Source: a virus. From it: a DNA stretch of 45,906 nucleotides. A program made the translations under genes and the position numbers. The DNA is taken from positions 1-45,906 of IMG/VR virus record IMGVR_UViG_3300034104_003735; one strand, written 5' to 3'. Shown here piece by piece: positions 1 to 5,976 of this stretch. Numbering within the stretch: position 1 is the first letter of the stretch; each line of letters begins with the position of its first letter. The notes beneath the pieces are model-generated. The model searched no databases, was not told the DNA's origin, and worked only from the letters and a program-made list of their open reading frames with translations.

Positions 1-1
1 G

Positions 2-103
2 TCCGCCATCGAGCACGGCATTCAAGGCGCGTATGAACAACGCATCTGGGCCTTGCTCCTCATGGCTGAAATGTGCAATGCTGATCCAACGCTAAATGTC
101 TAG
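2..103 (+). CDS. 3' end of small hypothetical protein, continuing from the right edge of the window
   Basis: An open frame enters at base 2 and ends at TAG 101-103, giving 33 residues that look protein-like (an alanine/leucine/methionine helix near the end). No start lies inside this piece. If the window is circular, the frame continues in register from ATG 45899 (or GTG 45839) at the other end, giving 36 or 56 aa in total. A strong hairpin follows at 109-137. I do not recognise the product. Confidence rests on the frame match across the ends and on the position directly before a terminator-like hairpin. Confidence 0.45.
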   Translation, partial: SAIEHGIQGAYEQRIWALLLMAEMCNADPTLNV

Positions 104-108
104 AAACT

Positions 109-137
109 CTGGAGAGCGTCAAACGCGCGCTCTCCAG
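109..137 (+). terminator. Hairpin after the junction ORF
   Basis: A perfect 10-bp stem (CTGGAGAGCG 109-118 with CGCTCTCCAG 128-137) has a 9-base loop and starts five bases after the TAG stop at 101-103. It is followed only by CCTTCTGG, not a U-run, so it is either a weak intrinsic terminator or an mRNA 3'-end stabiliser. Confidence 0.5.
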
Positions 138-192
138 CCTTCTGGCCATCGTCAGACCGCTCGGCACGGCATGCCGAACAACAAAAAGCAAC

Positions 193-414
193 ATGTCAAA
201 CGAACAAACAAACACAACTGATACACCTAAGCCGATCTCAGTCTTGATCTATCGGGCCTTCGCGCCACGTAGGGTCGACGAACTCTCCAAAGCACTCGCC
301 ATCGTGCTTCAACACAGCACGCAGGACTGCTTTGCCGAGATCATCACTCCCACCATGACACTAACATTCCGTTGCAACATGCCAATCACCGTCAAGACTC
401 CGACGCTTCGCTAG
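193..414 (+). CDS. Hypothetical early protein, 73 aa
   Basis: A short soluble protein with no recognisable domain. It has a polar N-terminus rich in Asn and Thr and a mixed helical/strand body. The ATG follows an A/C-rich leader (AACAACAAAAAGCAAC) with no Shine-Dalgarno sequence, the leader type seen before several other genes here. Its TAG stop abuts copy 1 of the dispersed palindrome, and the last base of the stop is the first base of the repeat. Function unknown. Confidence 0.6.
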   Translation: MSNEQTNTTDTPKPISVLIYRAFAPRRVDELSKALAIVLQHSTQDCFAEIITPTMTLTFRCNMPITVKTPTLR

Positions 415-438
415 TTGGCTTAAGTAGCTTTAGCCAAC
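414..438 (+). repeat. Dispersed palindrome, copy 1
   Basis: Left arm GTTGGCTTAAG, centre TAG, right arm CTTTAGCCAAC. The arms pair at 10 of 11 positions. It begins on the last base of the preceding stop codon. Other copies lie at 4507, 10817, 16924, 38295, 43885 and 45570, with weaker ones at 23407 and 30701. Confidence 0.8.
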
Positions 439-477
439 AGCAGACGCGCTGGTGCGCAAAATGATCGAAAGAACCTT

Positions 478-505
478 TTGACATTTGGCGCGTCTGCGCT
501 AAGGT
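478..505 (+). promoter_or_regulatory. Promoter candidate P1
   Basis: TTGACA (478-483), a 16-base spacer and TAAGGT (500-505). The block AAAGAACC lies two bases upstream of the -35. The same block, spacing and a related -10 occur at 3109-3146. An ATG starting a 10-codon ORF (513-545) lies 7 bases after the -10. The next gene of normal size starts at 600. The rest of 439-599 shows no convincing gene. Confidence 0.5.
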
Positions 506-599
506 GTCCTCGATGCGGAAGCCATGGGTGTTCGCATCATGTTAGTTGTTGTTGTTCGGGAATTGCACGTGGCCCCGTTAACCGTGCAGCTTTTTGTAT

Positions 600-1034
600 A
601 TGCAAACATTTTTACCCTTTGCAAATTTTGATAAGTGCGCGAGCGTCTTGGACAACAAGCGACTCGGCAAGCAACGTGTTGAGACGTTGCAGATTTTCAA
701 TGCGTTAGGTGGAAAAAGCAAAGGCTGGACAAACCATCCAGCTGTTCGCATGTGGCGTGGCTATGAAAGCGCGCTGTTCCAGTATCAAGTTGCCACAGTT
801 CGTGAGTGGCAACAAAGAGGATTTCAAGATACGTGTTTGCACAAGACGGCCCAGGCCTTCGGTGTAACGCGTGAGAATTTGGAGGAGAAGATGAGCGGCC
901 CGATGCCACCATGGCTCGGCATGTTCGAACTCCATCAAAGCCATAGGTCGAATCTAGTTCGCAAGGACTGGACGCACTATGGTCAGTTTGGTTGGCCCGA
1001 AGATGGCACGTTGCCATACGTCTGGCCAGTGTAA
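600..1034 (+). CDS. MSMEG_6728-like protein, probably related to pyrimidine-dimer DNA glycosylases
   Basis: Length is 144 aa. The sequence carries the hallmarks I associate with the MSMEG_6728 family: an N-terminal MQTFLPF, a LDNKRLGKQRVE motif at about residues 17-28, NHPAVRMWRG at about 45-54, and a C-terminal segment with HRSNLVRKD and PYVWP. The family resembles the T4 endonuclease V fold by its basic helix and conserved Arg/Glu pattern, so a role in DNA repair or DNA end processing is plausible, though that link is inference. I chose ATG 600, where the family N-terminus begins, over TTG 594. There is no Shine-Dalgarno sequence. Confidence 0.75.
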   Translation: MQTFLPFANFDKCASVLDNKRLGKQRVETLQIFNALGGKSKGWTNHPAVRMWRGYESALFQYQVATVREWQQRGFQDTCLHKTAQAFGVTRENLEEKMSGPMPPWLGMFELHQSHRSNLVRKDWTHYGQFGWPEDGTLPYVWPV

Positions 1035-1059
1035 AGGTAACAAGCAAACAAGCAAAGCC

Positions 1060-1254
1060 ATGAAGAAAACATATCCAGTCGCCCATGTCCGTGATAACAC
1101 ATTTGAGCCGCGCGAAGCCGAATGGCGCGCGAAGCTCGGCCTCAGTCAGCACTGCCCAAAGAACGTGTCGACAAAGTGCGTTGCCAAACGTGCCATGCTA
1201 GTGTTCACCGTCGTCGCTACAATCATCCTCGTCGCTATCGCTTATGTTCTCTAA
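1060..1254 (+). CDS. Small tail-anchored membrane protein, 64 aa
   Basis: A polar N-terminal half is followed by one hydrophobic segment at residues 45-64 running to the C-terminus, the pattern of a tail-anchored inner-membrane protein with its bulk in the cytoplasm. The start at ATG 1060 follows an A/C-rich leader (AACAAGCAAACAAGCAAAGCC). Earlier in-frame codons would overlap the preceding gene. The last 11 bases overlap the next gene. Function unknown, possibly host take-over or superinfection exclusion by analogy with small early phage membrane proteins. Confidence 0.6.
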   Translation: MKKTYPVAHVRDNTFEPREAEWRAKLGLSQHCPKNVSTKCVAKRAMLVFTVVATIILVAIAYVL

Positions 1255-1627
1255 GTCAGACTATGTCAAACCACCCTATCGCCTTCTTGAAGAGGGCGAG
1301 CGGGTGATGGATGGTGATATTGCACACAGCATGAACTATCCACCAGGACTTCATTGGCTTAAAATCTCCAGCAAGTTCCCAATCTACAAAGGCGACCGCG
1401 AACAGTTTAAGAACGTCGTTTATACAACAACTAGACCACCATGTACAAAAAATGCAAATGGTGCAACGGCACCGGACGTGACAGAACAGATCCCCACTAC
1501 CGCTGCGCAGACTGCGACGGACTTGGAGACGTTTCCACCTGTGACAACTGTGGAAGAGCATTTGAACGATGCGATTGCGAGTCTTCAAATCGCCCTGAAG
1601 ATGCTGAACGAAAACAAGAAGAACTGA
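1244..1627 (+). CDS. Hypothetical protein with Thr/Ala/Pro linker, 127 aa
   Basis: The N-terminal ~60 residues look like a small globular domain (YRLLEEGERVMDGDIAHSM, then GLHWLKI), of the kind seen in small phage proteins of unknown function. Residues ~62-100 are a low-complexity Thr/Ala/Pro linker. The C-terminus is an amphipathic helix (VEEHLNDAIASLQIALKML). Bases 1441-1627 also encode the N-terminal part of the next gene in another frame, so its second half is overprinted. It overlaps the preceding gene by 11 bases. Function unknown. Confidence 0.6.
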   Translation: MFSKSDYVKPPYRLLEEGERVMDGDIAHSMNYPPGLHWLKISSKFPIYKGDREQFKNVVYTTTRPPCTKNANGATAPDVTEQIPTTAAQTATDLETFPPVTTVEEHLNDAIASLQIALKMLNENKKN

Positions 1628-1650
1628 TCTATGAACCCGAAGAAACTTAA
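1441..1650 (+). CDS. DnaJ-type zinc-finger-like small protein, 69 aa
   Basis: Contains CxxCxGTG at C5/C8, CxxCxGLG at C22/C25, then C34/C37 and C44/C46. Two CxxCxGxG repeats are the signature of the DnaJ central zinc domain and of small phage zinc-binding proteins. An acidic tail follows. The ATG follows an A/C-rich stretch (CAACAACTAGACCACC) typical for this genome. Some 187 bases overlap the 3' part of the upstream gene in a different frame. The cysteine pattern makes it very likely real. The partner or substrate is unknown. Confidence 0.7.
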   Translation: MYKKCKWCNGTGRDRTDPHYRCADCDGLGDVSTCDNCGRAFERCDCESSNRPEDAERKQEELIYEPEET

Positions 1651-1840
1651 ACTACCCAAGGCCACCGTCGACAAGATCATTGAATCTTACGGCGTTGGAA
1701 AACACACACTGTGCTGGTCACGAGGCCAACCAGTTGTCATTCATCTCTCGCGTGCGCTTAGTGTGGCGCACGTTATGGAGAACGTGGACAAACGCACAGA
1801 AGAACAGATCGTTAGGAAACTGAAAGGAGGTGCGAAGTGA
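1631..1840 (+). CDS. Hypothetical basic protein, 69 aa
   Basis: A small Lys/Arg-rich protein without recognised motifs, probably one alpha/beta unit. It overlaps the zinc-finger gene by 20 bases, and its TGA overlaps the GTG start of the next gene, indicating translational coupling. The coding sequence of its last residues (KGGAK) contains AAGGAGGT, which serves as the Shine-Dalgarno sequence of the next gene. Confidence 0.55.
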   Translation: MNPKKLKLPKATVDKIIESYGVGKHTLCWSRGQPVVIHLSRALSVAHVMENVDKRTEEQIVRKLKGGAK

Positions 1841-2406
1841 GTGACACGCCGAGAACGGACGCTGCTCGTTTGAAACTGGATTCAGACGATTCTAGCTGTG
1901 CTATTTACGCGCACACCCTTGACGGCTCATCTTATCACGGTGAAGTTGTTCGAGGCGATGAAATGGCGATCCTCGAACGCGAGAACGCCGCCATGCGAGA
2001 GGCGATCGGGGATTCAGATGCCGCGTTGCGCAAATGCCTGAACTACATACTGAGGCTTCCGCTTTCTGGTAGTGATGCCGAATGTGAGACCATGGATGAC
2101 GCGCATCACGCCTTGCGAGTCAGACACCCACTACACCGACATCATCTACCCACCACAATGAACAGATCCACCACCATCAACGACGGAGGCCCGGCTTTTC
2201 CGGTGCCTGACGTTTATCACCCCAACGGCCAAATCGAATACGGATCGCCTGGAATGTCCCTGCGAGCCTACTTTGCGGGGCAGGCTTTGACGGGTCTGCT
2301 GGCAAATAGCGAAGGCGAGCGCACTTTTCACGAAATTGATTGGGCTGTCTGTGCTGTTCGTCAAGCCGACGCCCTGATCGCAGAACTCAACAAGACACAA
2401 CAATGA
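1837..2406 (+). CDS. Two-part phage protein (in-frame fusion of two small families?), 189 aa
   Basis: Starts at GTG 1837 behind a perfect AAGGAGGT about 5 bases upstream, the only canonical Shine-Dalgarno sequence I found for a plus-strand gene. Residues 1-~95 begin MSDTPRTDAA and contain an ILERENAAMREAI helix, typical of a small phage family. From Met108 a second typical small phage protein begins (DGGPAFP, then GMSLRAYFAGQALTGLLA, then a terminal helix). No stop separates them. ATG 2158, preceded by an A/C-rich stretch, could also start the second part alone. Functions unknown. Confidence 0.6.
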   Translation: MSDTPRTDAARLKLDSDDSSCAIYAHTLDGSSYHGEVVRGDEMAILERENAAMREAIGDSDAALRKCLNYILRLPLSGSDAECETMDDAHHALRVRHPLHRHHLPTTMNRSTTINDGGPAFPVPDVYHPNGQIEYGSPGMSLRAYFAGQALTGLLANSEGERTFHEIDWAVCAVRQADALIAELNKTQQ

Positions 2407-2555
2407 CCCCTGAAATTCTCGATCTTCTCTTTGAACTTATCGACACCAAAATCGCTGAACACGTCGCAGAAGAACGTTCCAACGATGGAGGTTTAATAGA
2501 ATCTGTCAAGATTGATAACATTAAAACCAAACTCCGAGCACTCGTACAACAATGA
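2403..2555 (+). CDS. Small acidic hypothetical protein, 50 aa
   Basis: The ATG overlaps the preceding TGA (ATGA), so it is probably translationally coupled. The N-terminal half is a hydrophobic/acidic helix (EILDLLFELIDTKIAEHV) and the C-terminal half a second helix. No motif recognised. ATG 2403 is preferred to an earlier in-frame start because it gives the usual 4-base overlap. Confidence 0.5.
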   Translation: MTPEILDLLFELIDTKIAEHVAEERSNDGGLIESVKIDNIKTKLRALVQQ

Positions 2556-2591
2556 CCACCATCGAACAAATCAAAGACGCCTGCTGATACC

Positions 2592-2762
2592 ATGAAACAC
2601 TATCCTAAAAGTCCAGAAGAACAAGACGCCAACGGTCGAGTCGGCGCTGTCTGTCTCTTCCTTGGCCTGTTCGTTTTCTTTCTCCTCAAATCCTGTGGAG
2701 CTTACGACAAGAAGTATTCAACCATTAACAACCATGTCTCTCCTACCATACGCAACGCCTGA
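2592..2762 (+). CDS. Small membrane protein, 56 aa
   Basis: An open frame ATG 2592 to TGA 2760-2762 encodes a hydrophilic N-terminus, one hydrophobic segment at about residues 18-32 (rich in Phe and Leu) followed by KSCGAYDKK. The Leu/Ser-Cys arrangement just after the hydrophobic stretch is faintly lipobox-like but is preceded by Lys, so I read it as a single-span membrane protein. It overlaps the next gene by 29 bases. Function unknown. Confidence 0.4.
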   Translation: MKHYPKSPEEQDANGRVGAVCLFLGLFVFFLLKSCGAYDKKYSTINNHVSPTIRNA

Positions 2763-3078
2763 CGGCATTGTTTATTACGTTCCGGTCAAACGCTTTAACG
2801 CATTAGTCTCTCTCTTCCTTCAACACAACAAAATCGCCATGTTACTCTTCAAACGCATCGCCACTCCGCATCCAGAATCTGGCTACATCGTTTCCATCGA
2901 CAATTTCATTACCCAGTCCATGCACTTGCCAAACTTGCGCGAAGCCGACCTTCCATTCATTGATCGTCAAAACGATTCCATGTTGATTCAAGATCGCTTT
3001 CCACACCTCACGCCGGACGAACGAGAATTCCTCATCTCTGGCCTGACGCCAGACGACTGGGAAGCTCTTCGCCTCTGA
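2734..3078 (+). CDS. Hypothetical protein, 114 aa
   Basis: Begins MSLLPYATPDG after the leader CAACCATTAACAACC, which fits the A/C-rich rule here. Composition is that of a soluble alpha/beta protein. The C-terminus has a LTPDEREFLISGLTPDDWEAL helix resembling small phage proteins that bind a partner through a terminal helix. No family recognised. It ends about 30 bases before promoter P2. Confidence 0.6.
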   Translation: MSLLPYATPDGIVYYVPVKRFNALVSLFLQHNKIAMLLFKRIATPHPESGYIVSIDNFITQSMHLPNLREADLPFIDRQNDSMLIQDRFPHLTPDEREFLISGLTPDDWEALRL

Positions 3079-3118
3079 ACGCTATCTCAATGTTCTTTCA
3101 CAAACAGCAAAGAACCCT

Positions 3119-3146
3119 TTGACTTCCTGCCCGTCCCGCCTAAGAT
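3119..3146 (+). promoter_or_regulatory. Promoter candidate P2
   Basis: TTGACT (3119-3124), 16-base spacer, TAAGAT (3141-3146), with AAAGAACC (3109-3116) two bases upstream, the same arrangement as P1 at 468-505. The ATG of the next gene (3154) is 7 bases after the -10, so the transcript would be leaderless or nearly so. Confidence 0.6.
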
Positions 3147-3153
3147 AAACCCC

Positions 3154-3450
3154 ATGCAAGCACCAGCTATACCAGCTCTCGGCAGAGGCATTTGGCGCGA
3201 GCCAAAGAACACTGACCTTCACGCTTACAAGCAAGAAGCAATGTTCGGAAATCTCCGACCGCACAAAACAAACGGTGTAATGACCCTTTGTCAAGTAGTT
3301 GGAACCGGAGACTGGGTCTTCGTTCATGCCGACAACATCGAACCAATCCGAGTAATCACTGCTCGCAACAAACCTCCTGCTCCTTCCAAACCTGTCCGTC
3401 CCGCCTCCGAAGCCCGCATCGTTGCCAACATTCTTGACGGACTTCTTTAA
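3154..3450 (+). CDS. Hypothetical protein, 98 aa, probably from a leaderless mRNA
   Basis: A central stretch of beta-strand-like sequence (VMTLCQVVGTGDWVFVHADNIEPIRVI) resembles a small barrel. A Pro/Ala-rich segment and a C-terminal helix (EARIVANILDGLL) follow. No family recognised. The start lies 7 bases downstream of the -10 of P2, so it is probably the first codon of the transcript. Bases 3451-3605 after it hold no gene that I can see, only the A/C-rich leader of the following gene. Confidence 0.65.
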   Translation: MQAPAIPALGRGIWREPKNTDLHAYKQEAMFGNLRPHKTNGVMTLCQVVGTGDWVFVHADNIEPIRVITARNKPPAPSKPVRPASEARIVANILDGLL

Positions 3451-3605
3451 CCTCCAACCCGGCTGCGCCAGTCGCAATTCCTTCGAGCACAACCGCTCAA
3501 CAAAACCTCGCTACTGAGCGCAGCCATTAAATTTCGGGAAGCACTTACGCCTCCCAAACGTCGGAGCACGACACGCCCAACAACTCAAACCCAAAACAAA
3601 ATAAC

Positions 3606-4244
3606 GTGTATACTGAATCCAACTCCAAAGTCGTCAGCAACAACAGCCTCGGCTTTGCCCTCAAAGTCCGCGTCCCCGCTGACTACGCTACGTTCGATGC
3701 CATCTTCGGCAAAGACTCTGCGCTGAACCTCGCCATCACCCACGTGCTCTATCACGTTTGGAACGGCCAGTTCCGTGAAGCCTTCGCTGCCAAGCTCTCC
3801 GAGCGTACCGGTATCGAGATCCCCACCGTTGACGGCACCGAAGACGGCGAACTGATCTCCGAGACCAAATACCTCGCCTACGTTCTCGCTCAGAAGGACG
3901 CCGAAGGCAAGCCCGTCATCTCCCAGGCTGACGTCTCCGCCCTCGCTGCTGAGGTCGCTGCCTCCATTGAAAACCTCCAGCCCCGTCAGTCCACCCGTGG
4001 CACTGGCACCCGCACTAAGGAAGTCAAGGAAGCCGGCACCCGCATCTTCAACAGCATCCAGAACGGCGAGCGCGCCCTCGAGGACTTCATCGCCAAGTGG
4101 GAAGCCGCCAACCCTGGCAAGGTGTTCGCCCAGCTCGGCGATACCAGCGACGTCAACACCTTCATCGACGCCGTGCATATCAACTCTCTGCGCATCGCCG
4201 CCGAGATCAAGCGCCAGCAGCAGGAAGCCGCCAGCCTCCTGTAA
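3606..4244 (+). CDS. Conserved-looking phage protein, 212 aa, probably highly expressed
   Basis: Likely GTG start (GTG TAT ACT) behind a long A/C-rich leader (CAACTCAAACCCAAAACAAAATAAC) like that of the single-strand-binding protein and capsid genes. Codons end strongly in C, a mark of high expression. The protein is helical, Ala/Glu-rich and soluble. A VPADYATFDAIFG segment, a central ISQADVSALAAEVAASIE helix and a basic C-terminal helix ending KRQQQEAASLL are visible. No catalytic motif seen. Synteny ahead of replication genes suggests an early or middle DNA-associated protein, which is inference. Confidence 0.65.
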   Translation: MYTESNSKVVSNNSLGFALKVRVPADYATFDAIFGKDSALNLAITHVLYHVWNGQFREAFAAKLSERTGIEIPTVDGTEDGELISETKYLAYVLAQKDAEGKPVISQADVSALAAEVAASIENLQPRQSTRGTGTRTKEVKEAGTRIFNSIQNGERALEDFIAKWEAANPGKVFAQLGDTSDVNTFIDAVHINSLRIAAEIKRQQQEAASLL

Positions 4245-4310
4245 TCAAACCGGAAAGTGGCACGTCGAGACCCAACCTCGGCGTGCCATTTTTCACATCC
4301 ACCTACCACT

Positions 4311-4514
4311 ATGGAACTCTACTTGCTCGTCAATCCCTACGGCGAAACCGCCCTCAAAGAAAAGCTCTCTCCCGAAGATCGTCAGCTTGAAGCCGACGGT
4401 GAACTCGAAATCTACAAGCTCACTTCCGTTTCCGACATCACTGTCGAGCGTGCAACTTACGATTCCGAAGACTCCGAAGGTTCCTTCACCGCTCTCGAAA
4501 AAGAAGTCAGCTAA
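4311..4514 (+). CDS. Small acidic hypothetical protein, 67 aa
   Basis: Starts MELYLLVNPYGETALKEKL after CCACCTACCACT, again an A/C-rich leader. It is strongly acidic in the second half (DSEDSEGSFTALEKEVS) and might be a DNA-mimic or partner-binding protein, but nothing specific supports that. Its TAA stop (4512-4514) lies inside the left arm of palindrome copy 2. Confidence 0.55.
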   Translation: MELYLLVNPYGETALKEKLSPEDRQLEADGELEIYKLTSVSDITVERATYDSEDSEGSFTALEKEVS

Positions 4515-4531
4515 AGTAGCTTTAGCCAACC
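4507..4531 (+). repeat. Dispersed palindrome, copy 2
   Basis: Left arm GTCAGCTAAAG, centre TAG, right arm CTTTAGCCAAC. The stop codon of the upstream gene is embedded in the left arm. It leads directly into the multi-hairpin element at 4530-4738. Confidence 0.8.
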
Positions 4532-4738
4532 GCCTGGGCAAGCGGTATAACTGCCCTCTTTCACTTAAGCTGTGAGCTACACGGTTTAAGTGAGGGAATG
4601 CCAACCCTCGGTGAGTGCAGGCGCATCCTGCACAGGTGCAGTTAGCCGAACTAACTGTGACACGCGGTGAATAGAGCCGCCGATCAGACGCTTTGGGCAT
4701 GGGGCGTCTGGTCGTAGAGTTTCACGCCCTATCGGGCA
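4530..4738 (+). ncRNA. Candidate structured RNA made of consecutive hairpins
   Basis: No convincing ORF, but a dense run of perfect or nearly perfect stems: 4530-4534/4543-4547; 4563-4569/4587-4593 (with an inner 5-bp stem 4571-4575/4581-4585 and an outer CCCT/AGGG); 4616-4622/4628-4634 (7 bp, 5-base loop); 4640-4646/4652-4658 (7 bp, 5-base loop); 4665-4668/4678-4681; 4682-4692/4705-4715 (11 bp with one G-T); 4727-4730/4735-4738. Together they account for most of the 232-base gap. It could be a trans-acting RNA, a structured 5' leader for the gene at 4747, or a processing site. I could not match it to a known family. Part of 4535-4580 resembles tRNA D and anticodon arms, but no T arm follows. 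Confidence 0.45.
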
Positions 4739-4746
4739 ATTAGACA

Positions 4747-5013
4747 ATGAATGAAAAAGTGCAAAGCCTACTGAAACGGGCAGGTGTTTCAGGTGTTAAC
4801 AAGCCGAAAGCAACGCCAGATCATCCGACCAAAAGCCACGTTGTTGTGGCCAAGGAAGGTGACCAGGTCAAGACGATTCGGTTCGGTCAACAAGGTGTGC
4901 AAGGTAGTCCTGACGGTTCCGCAAGGAACAAGGCCTTCAAAGCACGTCATGCGAGTAATATCTCGAAAGGCAAAATGTCGGCTGCCTATTGGGCCGACAA
5001 AGTTAAGTGGTAA
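4747..5013 (+). CDS. DUF6321-like small basic phage protein, 88 aa
   Basis: The sequence has the pattern I know from a widespread small phage protein: GVNKPKATPDHPTKSH, then VVAKEGDQVKTIRFGQQGV, then a basic KAFKARHASNISKGKMSAAYWADKVKW C-terminus. Its biochemical role is unknown. The high Lys/Arg content suggests nucleic-acid contact. It starts 8 bases after the last hairpin of the preceding structured element, so that element may form its 5' untranslated region. Confidence 0.75.
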   Translation: MNEKVQSLLKRAGVSGVNKPKATPDHPTKSHVVVAKEGDQVKTIRFGQQGVQGSPDGSARNKAFKARHASNISKGKMSAAYWADKVKW

Positions 5014-5018
5014 CTCTT

Positions 5019-5165
5019 ATGCCATTCGTATCCAAAGCACAACGTGGTTATATGTTTGCAAACAATCCTGAGCTTGCTAAGGAATTTGCAGCAAAGACAC
5101 CCAAAGGCAAACAACTTCCTGAGTACGTCAAACCTGCGAAGGACAAAATGCGAAAGAAGAAATAA
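5019..5165 (+). CDS. Small basic phage protein, 48 aa
   Basis: ATG 5019 to TAA 5163-5165. Begins MPFVSKAQRGYMFANNPELAKEF, continues KTPKGKQLPEYVK and ends in a lysine run. This matches a very common small phage protein with the pattern 'SKAQRxxMxAxxPExAKEwxxxTPxGKxLPexV'. Its function is unknown. It lies directly after the DUF6321-like gene, as often seen in other phages, which supports both calls. Confidence 0.65.
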   Translation: MPFVSKAQRGYMFANNPELAKEFAAKTPKGKQLPEYVKPAKDKMRKKK

Positions 5166-5222
5166 CATCGCGAGTGATACTCTGACAGGATGGACACTAA
5201 CAAATACTCCTGTTCCAAAACT

Positions 5223-5471
5223 ATGAGCGCGAAACCATTGGCTAACGACTTCACCGAGATCCTGCTGCTTATGGAGGAACTCGGTGGGAGGTTTACAAAG
5301 ACGCTGACGCAACTGTATTTCTATGCAGATCTGCACAACAAACACATCATTCGCGAAGCGTTCGCAGATGAGTTTGACAGATACGATTCACTTCTTACCA
5401 TAAGAAAAGGAACAACAAGAGAAAACCCATATGCCCCGAATCTACACAGAGGATCTAAAAGAACTCCCTGA
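5223..5471 (+). CDS. Hypothetical helical protein, 82 aa
   Basis: A helical protein with aromatic and Leu-rich helices (EILLLMEELGGRFTKTL, then QLYFYADLHNKHIIREAF) resembling small phage proteins of unknown role. I chose ATG 5223 because it follows an A/C-rich leader. An in-frame ATG at 5190 would add 11 residues. The 3' end overlaps the next gene by 41 bases. Confidence 0.5.
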   Translation: MSAKPLANDFTEILLLMEELGGRFTKTLTQLYFYADLHNKHIIREAFADEFDRYDSLLTIRKGTTRENPYAPNLHRGSKRTP

Positions 5472-5976
5472 CATTCCAGATCGCTTTGGCGAAAAGAACT
5501 GGAGACGCTTCGAGCCAATCATCAAAGAAGTCATCAAGCGTTTCCCTGAGCCAGTCGTTTTCGTTCCGAAGAACATCGCTCCGATCACTGCTGTCTCCCG
5601 TATTCGTGACGCTGTTCGTGCGTTCTTGCATCCGACAAACAACTGGGAAAGCGAGATTGACCCTGCGCAAATCTTCAGTATCTGGCCTCAGGTGAATATC
5701 AAGATCGCTAACAAAACCCACGTTGCCATCGGACTAGAGCGTGAGCTTCTTGGCTTCAAAGTCGAGGACAAGATCGAGCGCATTCAGGAGACAGGTTTTG
5801 TGGACGCCACGAACACCGAGCTTTTCTTCGCTCTTCTGTGCTGCAAACATTTCGAACTGTTTGCACAACCTTTCAACATTCTCAACGCTACCGAGGAACA
5901 AGTCCATGAAGGTTCCATGCGCTATCCCAACGCGCCAATGGTTGATAATGGAGATGGCAGTTACACTCTGATATGA
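5431..5976 (+). CDS. Hypothetical protein, 181 aa
   Basis: A soluble alpha/beta protein with no recognised family. Visible segments are a basic/aromatic NWRRFEPIIKEVIKRFP helix, a VSRIRDAVRAFL helix and a C-terminal ...MVDNGDGSYTLI. Its ATGA end overlaps the next gene, marking the same operon. The N-terminal 41 bases overlap the previous gene in another frame. Function unknown. Confidence 0.6.
   Translation: MPRIYTEDLKELPDIPDRFGEKNWRRFEPIIKEVIKRFPEPVVFVPKNIAPITAVSRIRDAVRAFLHPTNNWESEIDPAQIFSIWPQVNIKIANKTHVAIGLERELLGFKVEDKIERIQETGFVDATNTELFFALLCCKHFELFAQPFNILNATEEQVHEGSMRYPNAPMVDNGDGSYTLI

Noticed and set aside
2552-2587. An 11-residue ORF (ATG 2552) between two small genes
   Set aside because: Too short and without independent support; most likely part of an intergenic overlap.
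3585-4178. A 197-residue frame antisense to the 3606 gene
   Set aside because: Low-complexity Val/Gly/Asp-rich shadow caused by C-ending codons of the real gene.
4530-4600. tRNA in the intergenic hairpin region
   Set aside because: D-arm-like and anticodon-arm-like stems are present but there is no T arm or acceptor stem in register.
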